From positions 4,340,001-4,404,000 of the forward strand of contig NZ_CP062159.1 of the NCBI RefSeq assembly GCF_014844035.1: 64,000 bases of DNA. Reading direction: 5' to 3'. This document shows, piece after piece, positions 52,917-62,614 of the stretch (position 1 is its first letter; the number at the start of each line of letters is the position of its first letter). The position numbers were made by a program, and so were the translations under genes. Below the pieces are notes generated by a model that ran no database searches, was not told the DNA's origin, and was given only the letters and a program-made list of their open reading frames with translations. The stretch is from Flavobacterium sp. MDT1-60 (GTDB lineage Bacteria; Bacteroidota; Bacteroidia; Flavobacteriales; Flavobacteriaceae).

Positions 52917-54518
52917 TTATTTATGGAAATAAACATTATCTATATAAATAGTATGTGCTCCGCTAGGATTTCCTGAATAAATAAGTTGCGCAATATGGGC
53001 TCTGGTTGTTAATCCTGTAAAATCACTTAACGGAATATCTAAACTCACCCATGATCCTTTTGCAGGAGCGGTAACTTTTATTTCGTGTTCTTTATCGTCT
53101 CCTCCTCCATTGTACACGCCATTAGCACCAAAATCGACTAATTTTATTCTGAATTCTGTAAAATCAGCTGACCAGACATCTACATGAAAATGAGTCATTG
53201 CAGAAGCATCAATTGTAGCAGTTGGCTCGATACCTACGAAATTCAAATCGGAATATTTTTTTACTGCGTTTCCTGCTACAGCCGTTTCTTCTAATGTTGC
53301 AGCTGACCAATCTGTACGCCATGTTGCAATGGGCACATTTGAATATGCGTCACTAAACATTGAGATCACGTCGCTTGCTGCTTTTGTCGGCGTTGGCGCT
53401 GCAGTACTTAGTGCTTCTCCATTTTTATAGAAATAAATATTATCAATAAAAACGTTTTTACCTGCAGGAGTTCCCACCAATTTCAATTGGAAAATATCGG
53501 CTACCTTAAAGTTTGTCTGACTGGTAAAGGCTGAAATCGGAATATCAATACTTGTCCATTGGTTTGCAATCAAATCTTTTACAACTGGTCTTTCGCCATT
53601 CGTTTTACTGATTAGAGAAGTTTCCAATTTTTGCAAATCTGCAGTCCAGACATCCATGTGAATGTAATCCATTCCTGAAACATCAACGGTTACATTATCT
53701 GCCAAAGCAATTCCCTGATAATTTAAATTAGTATAATTCAACATTTTATCGCCATTCAAATCAAATTCTGAATAACCGCCTGATTGTCCCCAATTTGGAT
53801 AGAAATTAGTTCCGGCCACATTTGTATACTTTGAACTATAAATTGAAATTACATTTCCGGCTGGTCTGTTAGGTGGTGTTGTAGCTGATGTTGTCGGATT
53901 AAGTACAAGCTTAGCCACAAACTGCTCTGTATATTCGGTTGTTTTAATTGCAGCACTTTTTGAAACTACGCGAATTGTATAAGTTCCTGCTTCTTTATAA
54001 ACATACGAAACAGATTCACCGTTGTTAGCTGAAATTGGTTCAGGTTTTCCAGCCTCCCCAAAATAAACATCATAAAACAAAGCAAAATCAGCAGTTGCTT
54101 TTACGGTTACTTTTTTAGAAATCGATATATCATTTGTAATCACTACTTTTAAATTTTCAGGAGCTCTAAAAGACACCACAACTGGCTGAATCACTTCAGT
54201 TGTTTTTCCTGAAATTCCCATTGCGATAATTTTCGACTGATAAACACCTTCTTTATAAGTATGTATTGTAGTTCCGCCCGCCCCAAAGTAAACAGACTCC
54301 GGAGATCCGTCTCCATAATTTATTTTATATTGTGTAACACCTTCGCCTTTAGGCACAAAAGTAACTTTACCCGAATTATCTTGTGTTACTGTGGTCAGAG
54401 CAGATACATTAGCCGGTGCATTTACACCGTCTAAATCAATATTACTGCTTTCATCGCTTGAACAACCTAGAAATATTGTTAAAACGAAAAGACTCATAAT
54501 TGAATGTAATTTTTTCAT
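52917..54518 (-). CDS. Surface glycan-binding lipoprotein of the utilisation locus
   Basis: A 533-residue lipoprotein (MKKLHSIMSLFVLTIFLGC, Cys about 19) in the position of a SusE-like or SGBP-B protein directly after SusD. The first 200 residues are two PKD-like domains (QYKINYGDGSPESVYF, FYDVYFGEAGKPEPIS). Two further repeats of about 150 residues follow, each with a VISIYSSKYTNV / VISMFSDAYSNV start, DYIHMDVWTADL / THFHVDVWSADF and an IDNIYFYK / IDNVYFHK end. These are like carbohydrate-binding modules and should hold beta-glucan at the cell surface. It starts 12 bases after susD. Confidence 0.88.
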   Translation of the reverse strand: MKKLHSIMSLFVLTIFLGCSSDESSNIDLDGVNAPANVSALTTVTQDNSGKVTFVPKGEGVTQYKINYGDGSPESVYFGAGGTTIHTYKEGVYQSKIIAMGISGKTTEVIQPVVVSFRAPENLKVVITNDISISKKVTVKATADFALFYDVYFGEAGKPEPISANNGESVSYVYKEAGTYTIRVVSKSAAIKTTEYTEQFVAKLVLNPTTSATTPPNRPAGNVISIYSSKYTNVAGTNFYPNWGQSGGYSEFDLNGDKMLNYTNLNYQGIALADNVTVDVSGMDYIHMDVWTADLQKLETSLISKTNGERPVVKDLIANQWTSIDIPISAFTSQTNFKVADIFQLKLVGTPAGKNVFIDNIYFYKNGEALSTAAPTPTKAASDVISMFSDAYSNVPIATWRTDWSAATLEETAVAGNAVKKYSDLNFVGIEPTATIDASAMTHFHVDVWSADFTEFRIKLVDFGANGVYNGGGDDKEHEIKVTAPAKGSWVSLDIPLSDFTGLTTRAHIAQLIYSGNPSGAHTIYIDNVYFHK

Positions 54519-54530
54519 AATAGTGTTTTT

Positions 54531-56030
54531 TTAATATCCAGGGTTTTGTTGCCAGTTTCCGTTTGCAAATTGAATTTCTTCAATTGGAAGCGGAAATAAT
54601 TCGTTTTTATTCGCTTTAAAACCTGCAATTTTTCCAACCGCTTTTCCGGTTCTCACCAAATCAAAGAAACGATGTCCTTCTCCAAAAAGCTCCACTCTTC
54701 TTTCTGCCAAAATAAAATCGGTCAAGGCTGCACCTGAAACTGAAACATCATGATTGTTGTCTCCAAAAGCACGTCTTCTTACCTGATTTAGATAATTTCT
54801 TGCTTTTCCATCGTCTATTGCACCTCTGTTATAAGCTTCAGCAGCCATTAATAAAACGTCAGCATAACGGATTGCTCTGTAATTGTTCGGGTTTGTAAGA
54901 TTCAAATCTCCCGCTGCATTTGCGCTTCTTTTTCTTGGAAGATATTTTCTGTTGAAATACCCTGTGTCTTCATTTCCTTTTCCAAAGCTCACACCTTTGC
55001 CTCCATCAAATGAAGCATTTGCCGCAGCCCAGGCCGCAATATCCAATATGGCAACATCTTTACGTTTATCACCTACTTCGAAAGCATCGGCACTTTCTTT
55101 GGTTGGAACATTAAAACTAAACCCAGAAGAAAACAATGGTCCGGAATAATTACGGATACCACTAAAACCAACCGCAACGTTACCTTCACTACATTGTAAA
55201 CAGGTAAAACCAGCTCCTTCAACATCTGTATATTGAACTTCAAAAACAGATTCTGTTCCGTTTTCTCCATCCAGTTCAAACATGGCATTATAATCGGTTT
55301 GTAATGTATATTTCCCAGAAGTAATTACTGCATCAAGAGCTGTCGCGGCTTGTTCATACTTGTTTTGATACAAATAAGCTTTTCCTAATAATGCCTGTGC
55401 TGCACCTTTTGTCACTCTTCCTTTTTGAGATGGCGTTGGAGATAAATTAGCTACAGCAAAAATTAAATCGGCTTCGATCGAAGTATACACTTCCTGAGCT
55501 GATGATCTTGCTACTGTTTTTTCATCTCCAACTTTAAATCTGACATCTCCTTTCATCGGGATTCCACCAAACCATTTCACTAACTCAAACTGGTAATATG
55601 CTCTCAGAAAACGTGTTTCTGCGATTAGCTGGTTTTTTCCCTCAAAATCGGTTTTATCTTTAAATTCAAGAATATAGTTAGCTCTTTGAACTCCTGCAAA
55701 CATCCAATTCCAGATATCTCGTAAATTGCTGTTTACCGGTGTATGAATCATATCGTCTATTTGCTGAAAACCTATAACGTCTGTCGGACTTTCTCCTCCA
55801 CATAAAGTATTGTCTGAAGCAATTTCTCCTAACAAAACATTTACATAAGAAGATTGTAGCAAATCATAAGTGGCAACTAAGGCATCATCGTAGTCTTCTT
55901 TTGAATTGAAATAATTTTCAGAATCTATAGAATACTTCGGTTTTGGACTTACAAATTCATCTGAACAAGAAATACTTATTGTCGAGAACAGTGTAAGTGT
56001 TATAATGGTTGTGATTAAATATTTTTTCAT
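54531..56030 (-). CDS. susD: SusD/RagB-family glycan-binding lipoprotein
   Basis: A 499-residue lipoprotein (MKKYLITTIITLTLFSTISISC). SusD motifs are present: SIDSENYFNSKEDYDDALVA, RAYYQFELVKWFGGIPM after the LIAETRFL helix, GRVTKGAAQALLGKAYLYQN, and the C-terminal FILAERRVELFGEGHRFFDL followed by RTGK. It caps the SusC channel and binds the oligosaccharide at the surface. Its start lies 11 bases after susC. The symbol is by family; the substrate is probably a beta-1,3-glucan, as shown by the GH16 neighbours. Confidence 0.94.
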   Translation of the reverse strand: MKKYLITTIITLTLFSTISISCSDEFVSPKPKYSIDSENYFNSKEDYDDALVATYDLLQSSYVNVLLGEIASDNTLCGGESPTDVIGFQQIDDMIHTPVNSNLRDIWNWMFAGVQRANYILEFKDKTDFEGKNQLIAETRFLRAYYQFELVKWFGGIPMKGDVRFKVGDEKTVARSSAQEVYTSIEADLIFAVANLSPTPSQKGRVTKGAAQALLGKAYLYQNKYEQAATALDAVITSGKYTLQTDYNAMFELDGENGTESVFEVQYTDVEGAGFTCLQCSEGNVAVGFSGIRNYSGPLFSSGFSFNVPTKESADAFEVGDKRKDVAILDIAAWAAANASFDGGKGVSFGKGNEDTGYFNRKYLPRKRSANAAGDLNLTNPNNYRAIRYADVLLMAAEAYNRGAIDDGKARNYLNQVRRRAFGDNNHDVSVSGAALTDFILAERRVELFGEGHRFFDLVRTGKAVGKIAGFKANKNELFPLPIEEIQFANGNWQQNPGY

Positions 56031-56041
56031 TTTTATTGAAA

Positions 56042-59000
56042 TTAAAAATTAATGTTTAAACCCAATAAATAGGTTCTTGGAACTGGATAAAACCCATAGT
56101 CAATTCCGGCACCAATTGGTGATTGAGAAACTCCATCCTGATTTGTTGGTCCTGCTGAAGAGCCCGGATCAAAGCCTTTATATTTGGTAAATGTGTATAG
56201 ATTATTTACTCCTGCATAAAGTCTTAGTTTAGTAATTCCTGCTTTTTGACTTACATTTGGGTTAAGAGTATATCCCAATTGTATGTTTTGAATTCTGAAA
56301 TAAGAAGCATCCTCTACAAAATAATCTGAAAGTACATTGTTGGCAGTTGCTCCTGTAGTAACTCTAGGCACAGTAGTACTTGTTCCTTCGCCTGTCCATC
56401 TGTCTAAAACATAATCTAAACGATTGGCATCAGAAAGTACTCTTTCGTAATTGCGCACCATATCATTTCCTACTGATGCAAAACTGTAAAGTGCAAAATC
56501 AAGGTTTTTATAATTTAACTGTAAATTAAATCCCATTGTAGCTTCAGGAATCGGATCTCCGATATCGGTTTTATCTTTGGTATCAATTACACCATCTCCA
56601 TTTAAATCTACATAACGAATATCTCCGGGAGCAGCATTCGCCCCTAAAGCTAATTGTGATGGGTGAGCATCAACTTCTGCCTGATTCTGAAATAATCCAT
56701 CTGTTTTGTAACCGTAAAAATAGCCTATTGGTTTTCCTGCTTCCATACGTGAAGCTGCTGGTTGCCCTACTCCAAAACCGCCTTGTTCAATAATTCCGGT
56801 TCCGTTATTTACTTCTAATACTTCATTTTTAATAAACGTCACATTATAACCTACGCTCATGCTAAACGAATCTGAAAACTTCTCCTTGTAATCAATAGCA
56901 AATTCAAAACCTGAATTTCTAACAGAACCTGCGTTCAATGTCGGAGCACTTGCTCCCGGAGCACCAATTCCTATAATTCCTGAAACTGGAATATTTGGTA
57001 TCAAAAGATCATTTCTGGTATCTATAAAATAATCTGCAACGACAGAAACTTTATCATTAAATAATCTTAAATCTAAACCAACATCAAATTTCTTGGCTTC
57101 TTCCCATTTCAAATCAGGATTAGGGATTTGCCCTGTTGCTTTTCCGCTTGTTAAATTACCATCAAATACATAAGTAGCTTCTCCTGTTAAGAGTGATAAA
57201 TAACCATTATTAGGAATTTGATCATTTCCTAAAGTACCATAACTGGCTCTGAATTTTAAAAAGTTTATTGTTTTTGATTCTCCAAAGAAACCTTCGTCAG
57301 AAACTACCCATCCCGCTGTAAAAGATGGAAAATATCCCACTTTATTTCCCGGACCAAATTTTGTAGAAGAATCACGTCTGATCATTGCAGAGAAAAGATA
57401 CTTTCCTTTATAATCGTATTGCGCTCTTCCAAAGTAAGAAAGCCTTCTTTGGTCGTATACATATCCACCGGTATTTAATGCCGTTGGTAATCCTCTGGTT
57501 AAGGAAAGATCTGCATATTCCCATGAGTTATTTGGAACATCAAATCCTGTTGCATTTGCTGAGTTTCCCCATGTTTTGAAAATAGTATTTCCTAATGTAG
57601 CAGTAATATTATGGTTCTCTGCTATTTTTGCAGTATACGTTCCGTAAATATCAAATGAATAATCGTTATCGTTTGTGGCAGTTTGTGTTACAGAACTTCT
57701 TTGAACATCAAAAACTTTTCCGCCATAACTGATTTGTTTGGCGAATGTTTTGCCTTCGCTGTTTGCTGTATTAAATCCGATTGAACTTGATAAAACAAAT
57801 CCTTTGAATATTTTATAATCAAAACCAAAATTACCATTCAGTTTTTTAAAATTATAATCGTTATAAGTGTTCGCAAGCTGTGCTAACGGATTTATAATTT
57901 CTGTTCCCAATCCGGTTGTGCTTGGTACCAAAGTAAAATCACCATTTGCATTGTACGGAGCAATAGTTGCAGGTACGTTTAAGGCATTAAATAATACAGA
58001 TCCTAATCCGTTTTCATTAATTGATTTTCTATTAAAATAAGTGTAAATAACATTTGTTTTCACTTTAAATTTATCACTTAAATCAGCACCCAAAGCGATC
58101 CTGGCGGTATTTCTTAAAAAGCCTGACTTATCCTGACCTACAATTCCTTCCTGATCCAAATGCGAACCACTGATAGAATAGGTAATCTTTTCAGATCCTC
58201 CGGAAATTGTTAAATCAGTATTTAAAATTGGTACACCCGTTCCTAAAACTTCTTTTTGCCAGTCAGTTCCTTTTCCTAAACCGCTTGCATTCGGGTAAGG
58301 AAGCGCTCTTCCGCCATTTGCATAACTTTCATTTAATAATAAAGCATATTCAGTAGCATTCAGCATTGGTAATTTTCTTGAAGCTTCCTGAAATCCTGAA
58401 TAACTATTAAGGGATATTTTTGTTTTTGAGTTTTTCTTTCCCATTTTAGTGGTAATCAAAATGATTCCGTTTGCACCAATTGTTCCATAAATGGCAGCTT
58501 GTGCATCTTTTAAAACAGTAATCGTTTCAATATCATTTGGATTTAATAAACTTAGGTCTCCTACATAACCATCAATAATAGCTTGAGGGCCATTTTCTCC
58601 GTTGGTTGCGATACCACGAATACGTATATCCAGTTTTGCACCTGGTGCTCCGGATTGTGTAGTTACATTAACTCCGGAAACAGTTCCCTGCAAAGCTTGT
58701 TCTACCTTTATAGGTTTTAAAATGTCAAGTGTTTTACTGTCTACTACAGAAACGGCTCCGGTTACTTCTCTTTTCTTTTGAGATCCGTACCCAATTACAA
58801 CGACTTCGTCAAGAGATCTGGCATCGTCGCTCATTTTAACCGTTATCTTGGTTCCGGAAACGGCAACTTCCTGTGTTTTAAAACCGATGTAACTGAAAAC
58901 AATTATAGTTCCTTTTGGAACTCCTAATAATTTAAAAGATCCGTCAAAGTCTGTGGTTGTACTTTGTGAAGAACTTTTAACTTTTACATTCACGCCCGGC

Positions 59001-59107
59001 AGTGATAATCCCGAGCCATCAAGTACTGTTCCGCTAACATCAAAATTCTGCGAAAATGCAAAAGATGTAAACAGTAATAGTACGGTTAATAATAATTTTG
59101 ATTTCAT
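56042..59107 (-). CDS. susC: SusC/RagA-family TonB-linked outer-membrane channel
   Basis: A 1021-residue channel. Signal peptide MKSKLLLTVLLLFTSFAFSQ is followed by a carboxypeptidase-regulatory-like domain (GTVLDGSGLSLPGVNVKVKS), the TonB box DEVVVIGYG, and the SusC plug: REVTGAVSVVDSKTL, VEQALQGTVSGVNVTTQSG, and IETITVLKDAQAAIYGTIGANGII. The barrel ends PRTYLLGLNINF. It imports oligosaccharides across the outer membrane with TonB energy. It starts the locus; the region before it holds an imperfect inverted repeat that might be a regulator's site. Confidence 0.95.
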   Translation of the reverse strand: MKSKLLLTVLLLFTSFAFSQNFDVSGTVLDGSGLSLPGVNVKVKSSSQSTTTDFDGSFKLLGVPKGTIIVFSYIGFKTQEVAVSGTKITVKMSDDARSLDEVVVIGYGSQKKREVTGAVSVVDSKTLDILKPIKVEQALQGTVSGVNVTTQSGAPGAKLDIRIRGIATNGENGPQAIIDGYVGDLSLLNPNDIETITVLKDAQAAIYGTIGANGIILITTKMGKKNSKTKISLNSYSGFQEASRKLPMLNATEYALLLNESYANGGRALPYPNASGLGKGTDWQKEVLGTGVPILNTDLTISGGSEKITYSISGSHLDQEGIVGQDKSGFLRNTARIALGADLSDKFKVKTNVIYTYFNRKSINENGLGSVLFNALNVPATIAPYNANGDFTLVPSTTGLGTEIINPLAQLANTYNDYNFKKLNGNFGFDYKIFKGFVLSSSIGFNTANSEGKTFAKQISYGGKVFDVQRSSVTQTATNDNDYSFDIYGTYTAKIAENHNITATLGNTIFKTWGNSANATGFDVPNNSWEYADLSLTRGLPTALNTGGYVYDQRRLSYFGRAQYDYKGKYLFSAMIRRDSSTKFGPGNKVGYFPSFTAGWVVSDEGFFGESKTINFLKFRASYGTLGNDQIPNNGYLSLLTGEATYVFDGNLTSGKATGQIPNPDLKWEEAKKFDVGLDLRLFNDKVSVVADYFIDTRNDLLIPNIPVSGIIGIGAPGASAPTLNAGSVRNSGFEFAIDYKEKFSDSFSMSVGYNVTFIKNEVLEVNNGTGIIEQGGFGVGQPAASRMEAGKPIGYFYGYKTDGLFQNQAEVDAHPSQLALGANAAPGDIRYVDLNGDGVIDTKDKTDIGDPIPEATMGFNLQLNYKNLDFALYSFASVGNDMVRNYERVLSDANRLDYVLDRWTGEGTSTTVPRVTTGATANNVLSDYFVEDASYFRIQNIQLGYTLNPNVSQKAGITKLRLYAGVNNLYTFTKYKGFDPGSSAGPTNQDGVSQSPIGAGIDYGFYPVPRTYLLGLNINF

Positions 59108-59289
59108 AATTAGTTAGTTTTTATTGAAAGCTAAATTTATCCGATCCAATTAGGAAAACGATAAAATTAACCTCAACAAAAAACATACATCATAAAAAAA
59201 TCATACGTTAATTCAATTTATCTTAAAATACAGCTTGATTTAACTATAAATTCCGAATGTTAATTTTTTTAACAAAAACACCATAAAAG

Positions 59290-59312
59290 CTCAACAAAAC
59301 GTTAATGTTGAG
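59290..59312. promoter_or_regulatory. Candidate operator upstream of susC
   Basis: CTCAAC and GTTGAG arms enclose AACGTT-rich spacing (23 bases in all). It lies in the gap between the regulator gene and susC, where the regulator would be expected to bind. This is inference from position and symmetry only. Confidence 0.3.
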
Positions 59313-59348
59313 GTAATGTATAGTTTTTTGAAGTCATTTTATGGTTTC

Positions 59349-62159
59349 CTATACAGCCAGAATATATTCCACTAAACCGATTTCGTGCTGCAAGTCCATT
59401 TTTTTTCGCAAACGATATCTTTTTATCTCAACGCTCCGAACCGAAATATTGAATAAAGGAGCAATTTCTTTAGAAGAAAGATTTAATCGTAAATACGCAC
59501 AAAGACGCAAATCGTTTGGAGTTAATAAAGGATGTATTTGTTTGATTCTTTTTAAAAAATCTTTATCTGCATTGTCAAACGCCTCTTTAAAAACATTCCA
59601 CGAATCTTCTTCCGTAATATTTTTATTGATGGTACTAATTACAGATTTGATATTATTACTATCATTCTGACTCGTTTTTTTTAAGTCTTCTTTTATAAAA
59701 GCCAATAATTCATTTTTGCTATTCAAGCTCATGGTTGAAACTGCCAATTCACGATTTTTTGTATCAACATCCTGAGAAAGCTGTTCGTTTCTTAGCTTCA
59801 TTAATTGGCGTTCGTTTTCTAATTCTTTTATTTCAAGCAAAAGATTATTCTCTTCAATTAATTTCTCTTTTTGTTTGTGATAATAATTTCTGTAAGCTTT
59901 ATTGATGAAATACGCCATTATCAACATAAGTAAAAAATAAATAAACCACGCCAAATTGGTCAAATACCAAGGCTTTAAAACTACAAAGGTATAGGTAGCC
60001 GTATTTTGCAAAATTGTATTGGCATATCTCGCCCTTACTTTAAAAGTATATTTTCCGGGTGATAGATTTTTAAAATTTACAGTGGCCTTGGTACTCCACT
60101 CACTCCAGTCATTCTGAAATCCTTCTAATGAATATTGGTATTCAGAATTAATGTATTTATTATACTCCGGAACCGTGTAATTTAAAGTGATGTTATTTTC
60201 ATTTGAATGAAAACTTCCTTCCTTTTGAATTTCAACATTATTCAGCGTTTCGTTTTGCTTGTTAATGGCAATATCAGTAATGAAAACAGTATAATTTTTA
60301 AAACTTAAATCATCAATATTTAAGGTGTAATAACCATCTGTAGTACCAATTAAATAAGTCGATTTTGAAATTTGGGTAATATTCTCATACCCCAACATCG
60401 AATTGGTCAAAGAAGACGGAATCGGAATTACATTTTGCTTTAATTGGCTACTTAGTTTACTTGCTGAGAAATAGTGAATATAATTTTTAGAAAATAACCA
60501 GATTTTATTCGAATTGTCGACAATTAATTTACCTGAAGTATATTCATCTTTTTCGAAGATAGAACTCAGCAAATTATCTTTTTCGAATAGTTTTGTTTTT
60601 GGATTCAGTTTAAAAATTCCTCCTTTATAAGCATAATAAATTTGATTATTGAATTTAGTCAAACTTGCGTTTTTACCTTTTTGAGGAGATTTATAAGTAT
60701 AGAAACCATGTGTTTTTGATAAAGTTTTATCTAATTTCAGCCTGAAAATTCCTTTGTATTCGTGGCTTACATAAACATCCAAATTGTTCGTAATTTCAAA
60801 GTATCGTGATGAATAATCAAAACCTTGAATTTTATTTTTGAAAACCCATTGATTGTTTATTTTTTCGAGAACTGAGATTCCGTAATAATTCCCCTGAAGC
60901 AATTGATTTTTATTATTCGGAACAGGTTCAAACTTCCAGGTTCCTGAAGAAGGAAATATATTTCTCGCCGAATCATTTGTGACAATAAAAGTTCCTGAAT
61001 CATGTCCGCAAAAAAGTGCATTATCACATACAAAAAGTGACCAAACCTGCCCTTTTGTACCATTTATAAATTTAAACTCTCCATTACTTTCGTTAGGTTT
61101 GTAAAACAACCCCTGATTTGTTCCGACATACAATTTTCCATTAAAATTTGCGGATGCATAAACGGTTCCCAACACTCCGGAATCATCCGTAAAACTATGC
61201 ACTGGCGAATTAATGTTAATACAATTGATTCCGTTATCCAATCCGGCCCATAAATTCTGGTCTTTATCTTCAAAAAGTGACAAAGCTGTATTATTACTCA
61301 AACCTTTACTTTGAGTAATATGGTATTTTAATTTCCCTTTATCCGATAAAATAAAAATTCCATTAGAAACCGTTCCCAAAGCAAAACTTCCGTCCTGTAG
61401 CAATTGACTGCTATAAACGAAACTGGACTTTAATTCGGCGTCAGCATCTGTTGCAAATCGGGTTAAAGTATTCCCAACTAATTTATAAATACCATCCAAT
61501 TGCGTTTGAATCAGCAAACCGTCTTCTGATGTAAAAACATTGACAATCGTAAATTTCTTCAGGATTGGATGATCTGAAACTAATTTGGCTTTTCCGCTTT
61601 CAATTTCGAAAAGCCCTTCTTTTATGGTTTGAAAGTAAATGGCATTTTTTGGCGCAAATGATTTTATAACGCCATTCTTCGGCCCGATAATTTTAAACTT
61701 TCCTGTTTTAGTATCGTAAATATAAATTCGGTTTAAGGATTGAAACAAAATCCACTGATCGTATTTCAGGATATTCCAAAACTGCTCGTCGTCTAATATT
61801 TTATTTTTGATGGAGTCACTAAGCGAAGTGTATTTTAGTTTGCCATTAGTTTGCCTCGTCCAGAAACCAAAATTCATATAAGAGCCTGTATAGATTTTGC
61901 TCCCAATTACTTTTACGGAACGAATAATAGTTTCATTTGGAGCTTTATACAATTGCCAGGTTGTTCCATTATATTCCAGAAGGCCATCATTATTGGCAAA
62001 ATATAAATAGTTCTGATCATCCTGTGAAATCATCCAACTTTGGTTTCCGGCACCATAAACAGCAGAAGAATATTTTACTATTGGCGGAAACTCCTGCGAA
62101 AACAGGAAAGAACTTATCAAAAAAAACAGTGCAGTTAGTTTTGTTTTCAAAATTAGCAT
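59349..62159 (-). CDS. Propeller / Y_Y_Y / LuxR-type membrane regulator of the locus
   Basis: A 936-residue one-piece sensor and DNA-binding protein. After a signal peptide (LTALFFLISSFLFSQ) are the propeller repeats typical of hybrid two-component sensors (LSLFEDKDQNLWAGLDNGIN, NFNGKLYVGTNQGLFYKPNE), then the Y_Y_Y domain (YSLEGFQNDWSEW), one span about 733-755 (LAWFIYFLLMLIMAYFINKA), a coiled coil (ENNLLLEIKELENERQLMKL) and a C-terminal LuxR-type helix-turn-helix (LRLNLSSKEIAPLFNISVRS). There is no His-kinase, so glycan sensing outside probably acts directly on DNA binding inside. Lies upstream of susC on the same strand. Confidence 0.88.
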   Translation of the reverse strand: MLILKTKLTALFFLISSFLFSQEFPPIVKYSSAVYGAGNQSWMISQDDQNYLYFANNDGLLEYNGTTWQLYKAPNETIIRSVKVIGSKIYTGSYMNFGFWTRQTNGKLKYTSLSDSIKNKILDDEQFWNILKYDQWILFQSLNRIYIYDTKTGKFKIIGPKNGVIKSFAPKNAIYFQTIKEGLFEIESGKAKLVSDHPILKKFTIVNVFTSEDGLLIQTQLDGIYKLVGNTLTRFATDADAELKSSFVYSSQLLQDGSFALGTVSNGIFILSDKGKLKYHITQSKGLSNNTALSLFEDKDQNLWAGLDNGINCININSPVHSFTDDSGVLGTVYASANFNGKLYVGTNQGLFYKPNESNGEFKFINGTKGQVWSLFVCDNALFCGHDSGTFIVTNDSARNIFPSSGTWKFEPVPNNKNQLLQGNYYGISVLEKINNQWVFKNKIQGFDYSSRYFEITNNLDVYVSHEYKGIFRLKLDKTLSKTHGFYTYKSPQKGKNASLTKFNNQIYYAYKGGIFKLNPKTKLFEKDNLLSSIFEKDEYTSGKLIVDNSNKIWLFSKNYIHYFSASKLSSQLKQNVIPIPSSLTNSMLGYENITQISKSTYLIGTTDGYYTLNIDDLSFKNYTVFITDIAINKQNETLNNVEIQKEGSFHSNENNITLNYTVPEYNKYINSEYQYSLEGFQNDWSEWSTKATVNFKNLSPGKYTFKVRARYANTILQNTATYTFVVLKPWYLTNLAWFIYFLLMLIMAYFINKAYRNYYHKQKEKLIEENNLLLEIKELENERQLMKLRNEQLSQDVDTKNRELAVSTMSLNSKNELLAFIKEDLKKTSQNDSNNIKSVISTINKNITEEDSWNVFKEAFDNADKDFLKRIKQIHPLLTPNDLRLCAYLRLNLSSKEIAPLFNISVRSVEIKRYRLRKKMDLQHEIGLVEYILAV

Positions 62160-62268
62160 TGATATTAATTTATTATAAAAACAGTTCTAAAATAGCTTAT
62201 TTTGTATTGAAAATGCAACTTTTTAATGAATAAGATTTAGTAAAATAAATTTGGTTCCCTGCTATTCC

Positions 62269-62350
62269 AACATAGCCCACGGTTTCAACCGTGGGAAACG
62301 AATTGTGATAATACCTTGCGCTCCCCACGGTTGAAACGGTGGGCTATGTT
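62269..62350. repeat. CCCACGGTTTCAACCGTGGG palindromic repeat pair
   Basis: AACATAGCCCACGGTTTCAA at 62269 onward and its near-complement ending at 62350 form arms of about 28 bases. Each arm is itself a near-palindrome (CCCACGGTT / AACCGTGGG). The form is that of a REP or BIME element. Confidence 0.75.
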
Positions 62351-62371
62351 AATAGCAAATTTCTAAAGTAT

Positions 62372-62489
62372 TTTCACGCAGATTTAAAAAGATATGGGAA
62401 GATTAGCGCAGATTATTTATTTTAAATTTCGATCTGCTTAAATCTGCAGACCCGAGCGAAAGCAAACAGGCGAAGCAATCTGCGTGAAA
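62372..62489. repeat. CACGCAGATT inverted repeat element
   Basis: Perfect 13-base ends TTTCACGCAGATT (62372-62384) and its complement (62477-62489) enclose further GCAGATT/AATCTGC words. It resembles the GCAGAT-rich stretch at 11979-12077. Confidence 0.65.
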
Positions 62490-62588
62490 CAAAAATTATC
62501 GGCAAATCGGCTTTTAATGAACTACACTGTATTCAATTCTGTTAAGATTTGGAACAATCTCATTAACAAAACTCAATTCAAAATTGAT

Positions 62589-62596
62589 TACTTTTG
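62589..62596 (+). promoter_or_regulatory. TAnnTTTG -7 box of uvrA
   Basis: TACTTTTG lies 18 bases before the ATG at 62615 and matches the Bacteroidota -7 consensus. A TTG at the usual -33 distance is absent. Confidence 0.45.
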
Positions 62597-62614
62597 TAAA
62601 AATTGACTTTTTTT

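Larger units (their letters stand above)
62160..62614. other. Gene-free region upstream of uvrA with two repeats
   Basis: A gap of about 455 bases between divergent genes, mainly two inverted-repeat elements (62269-62350 and 62372-62489), then the uvrA promoter. No coding frame seen. Confidence 0.6.
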
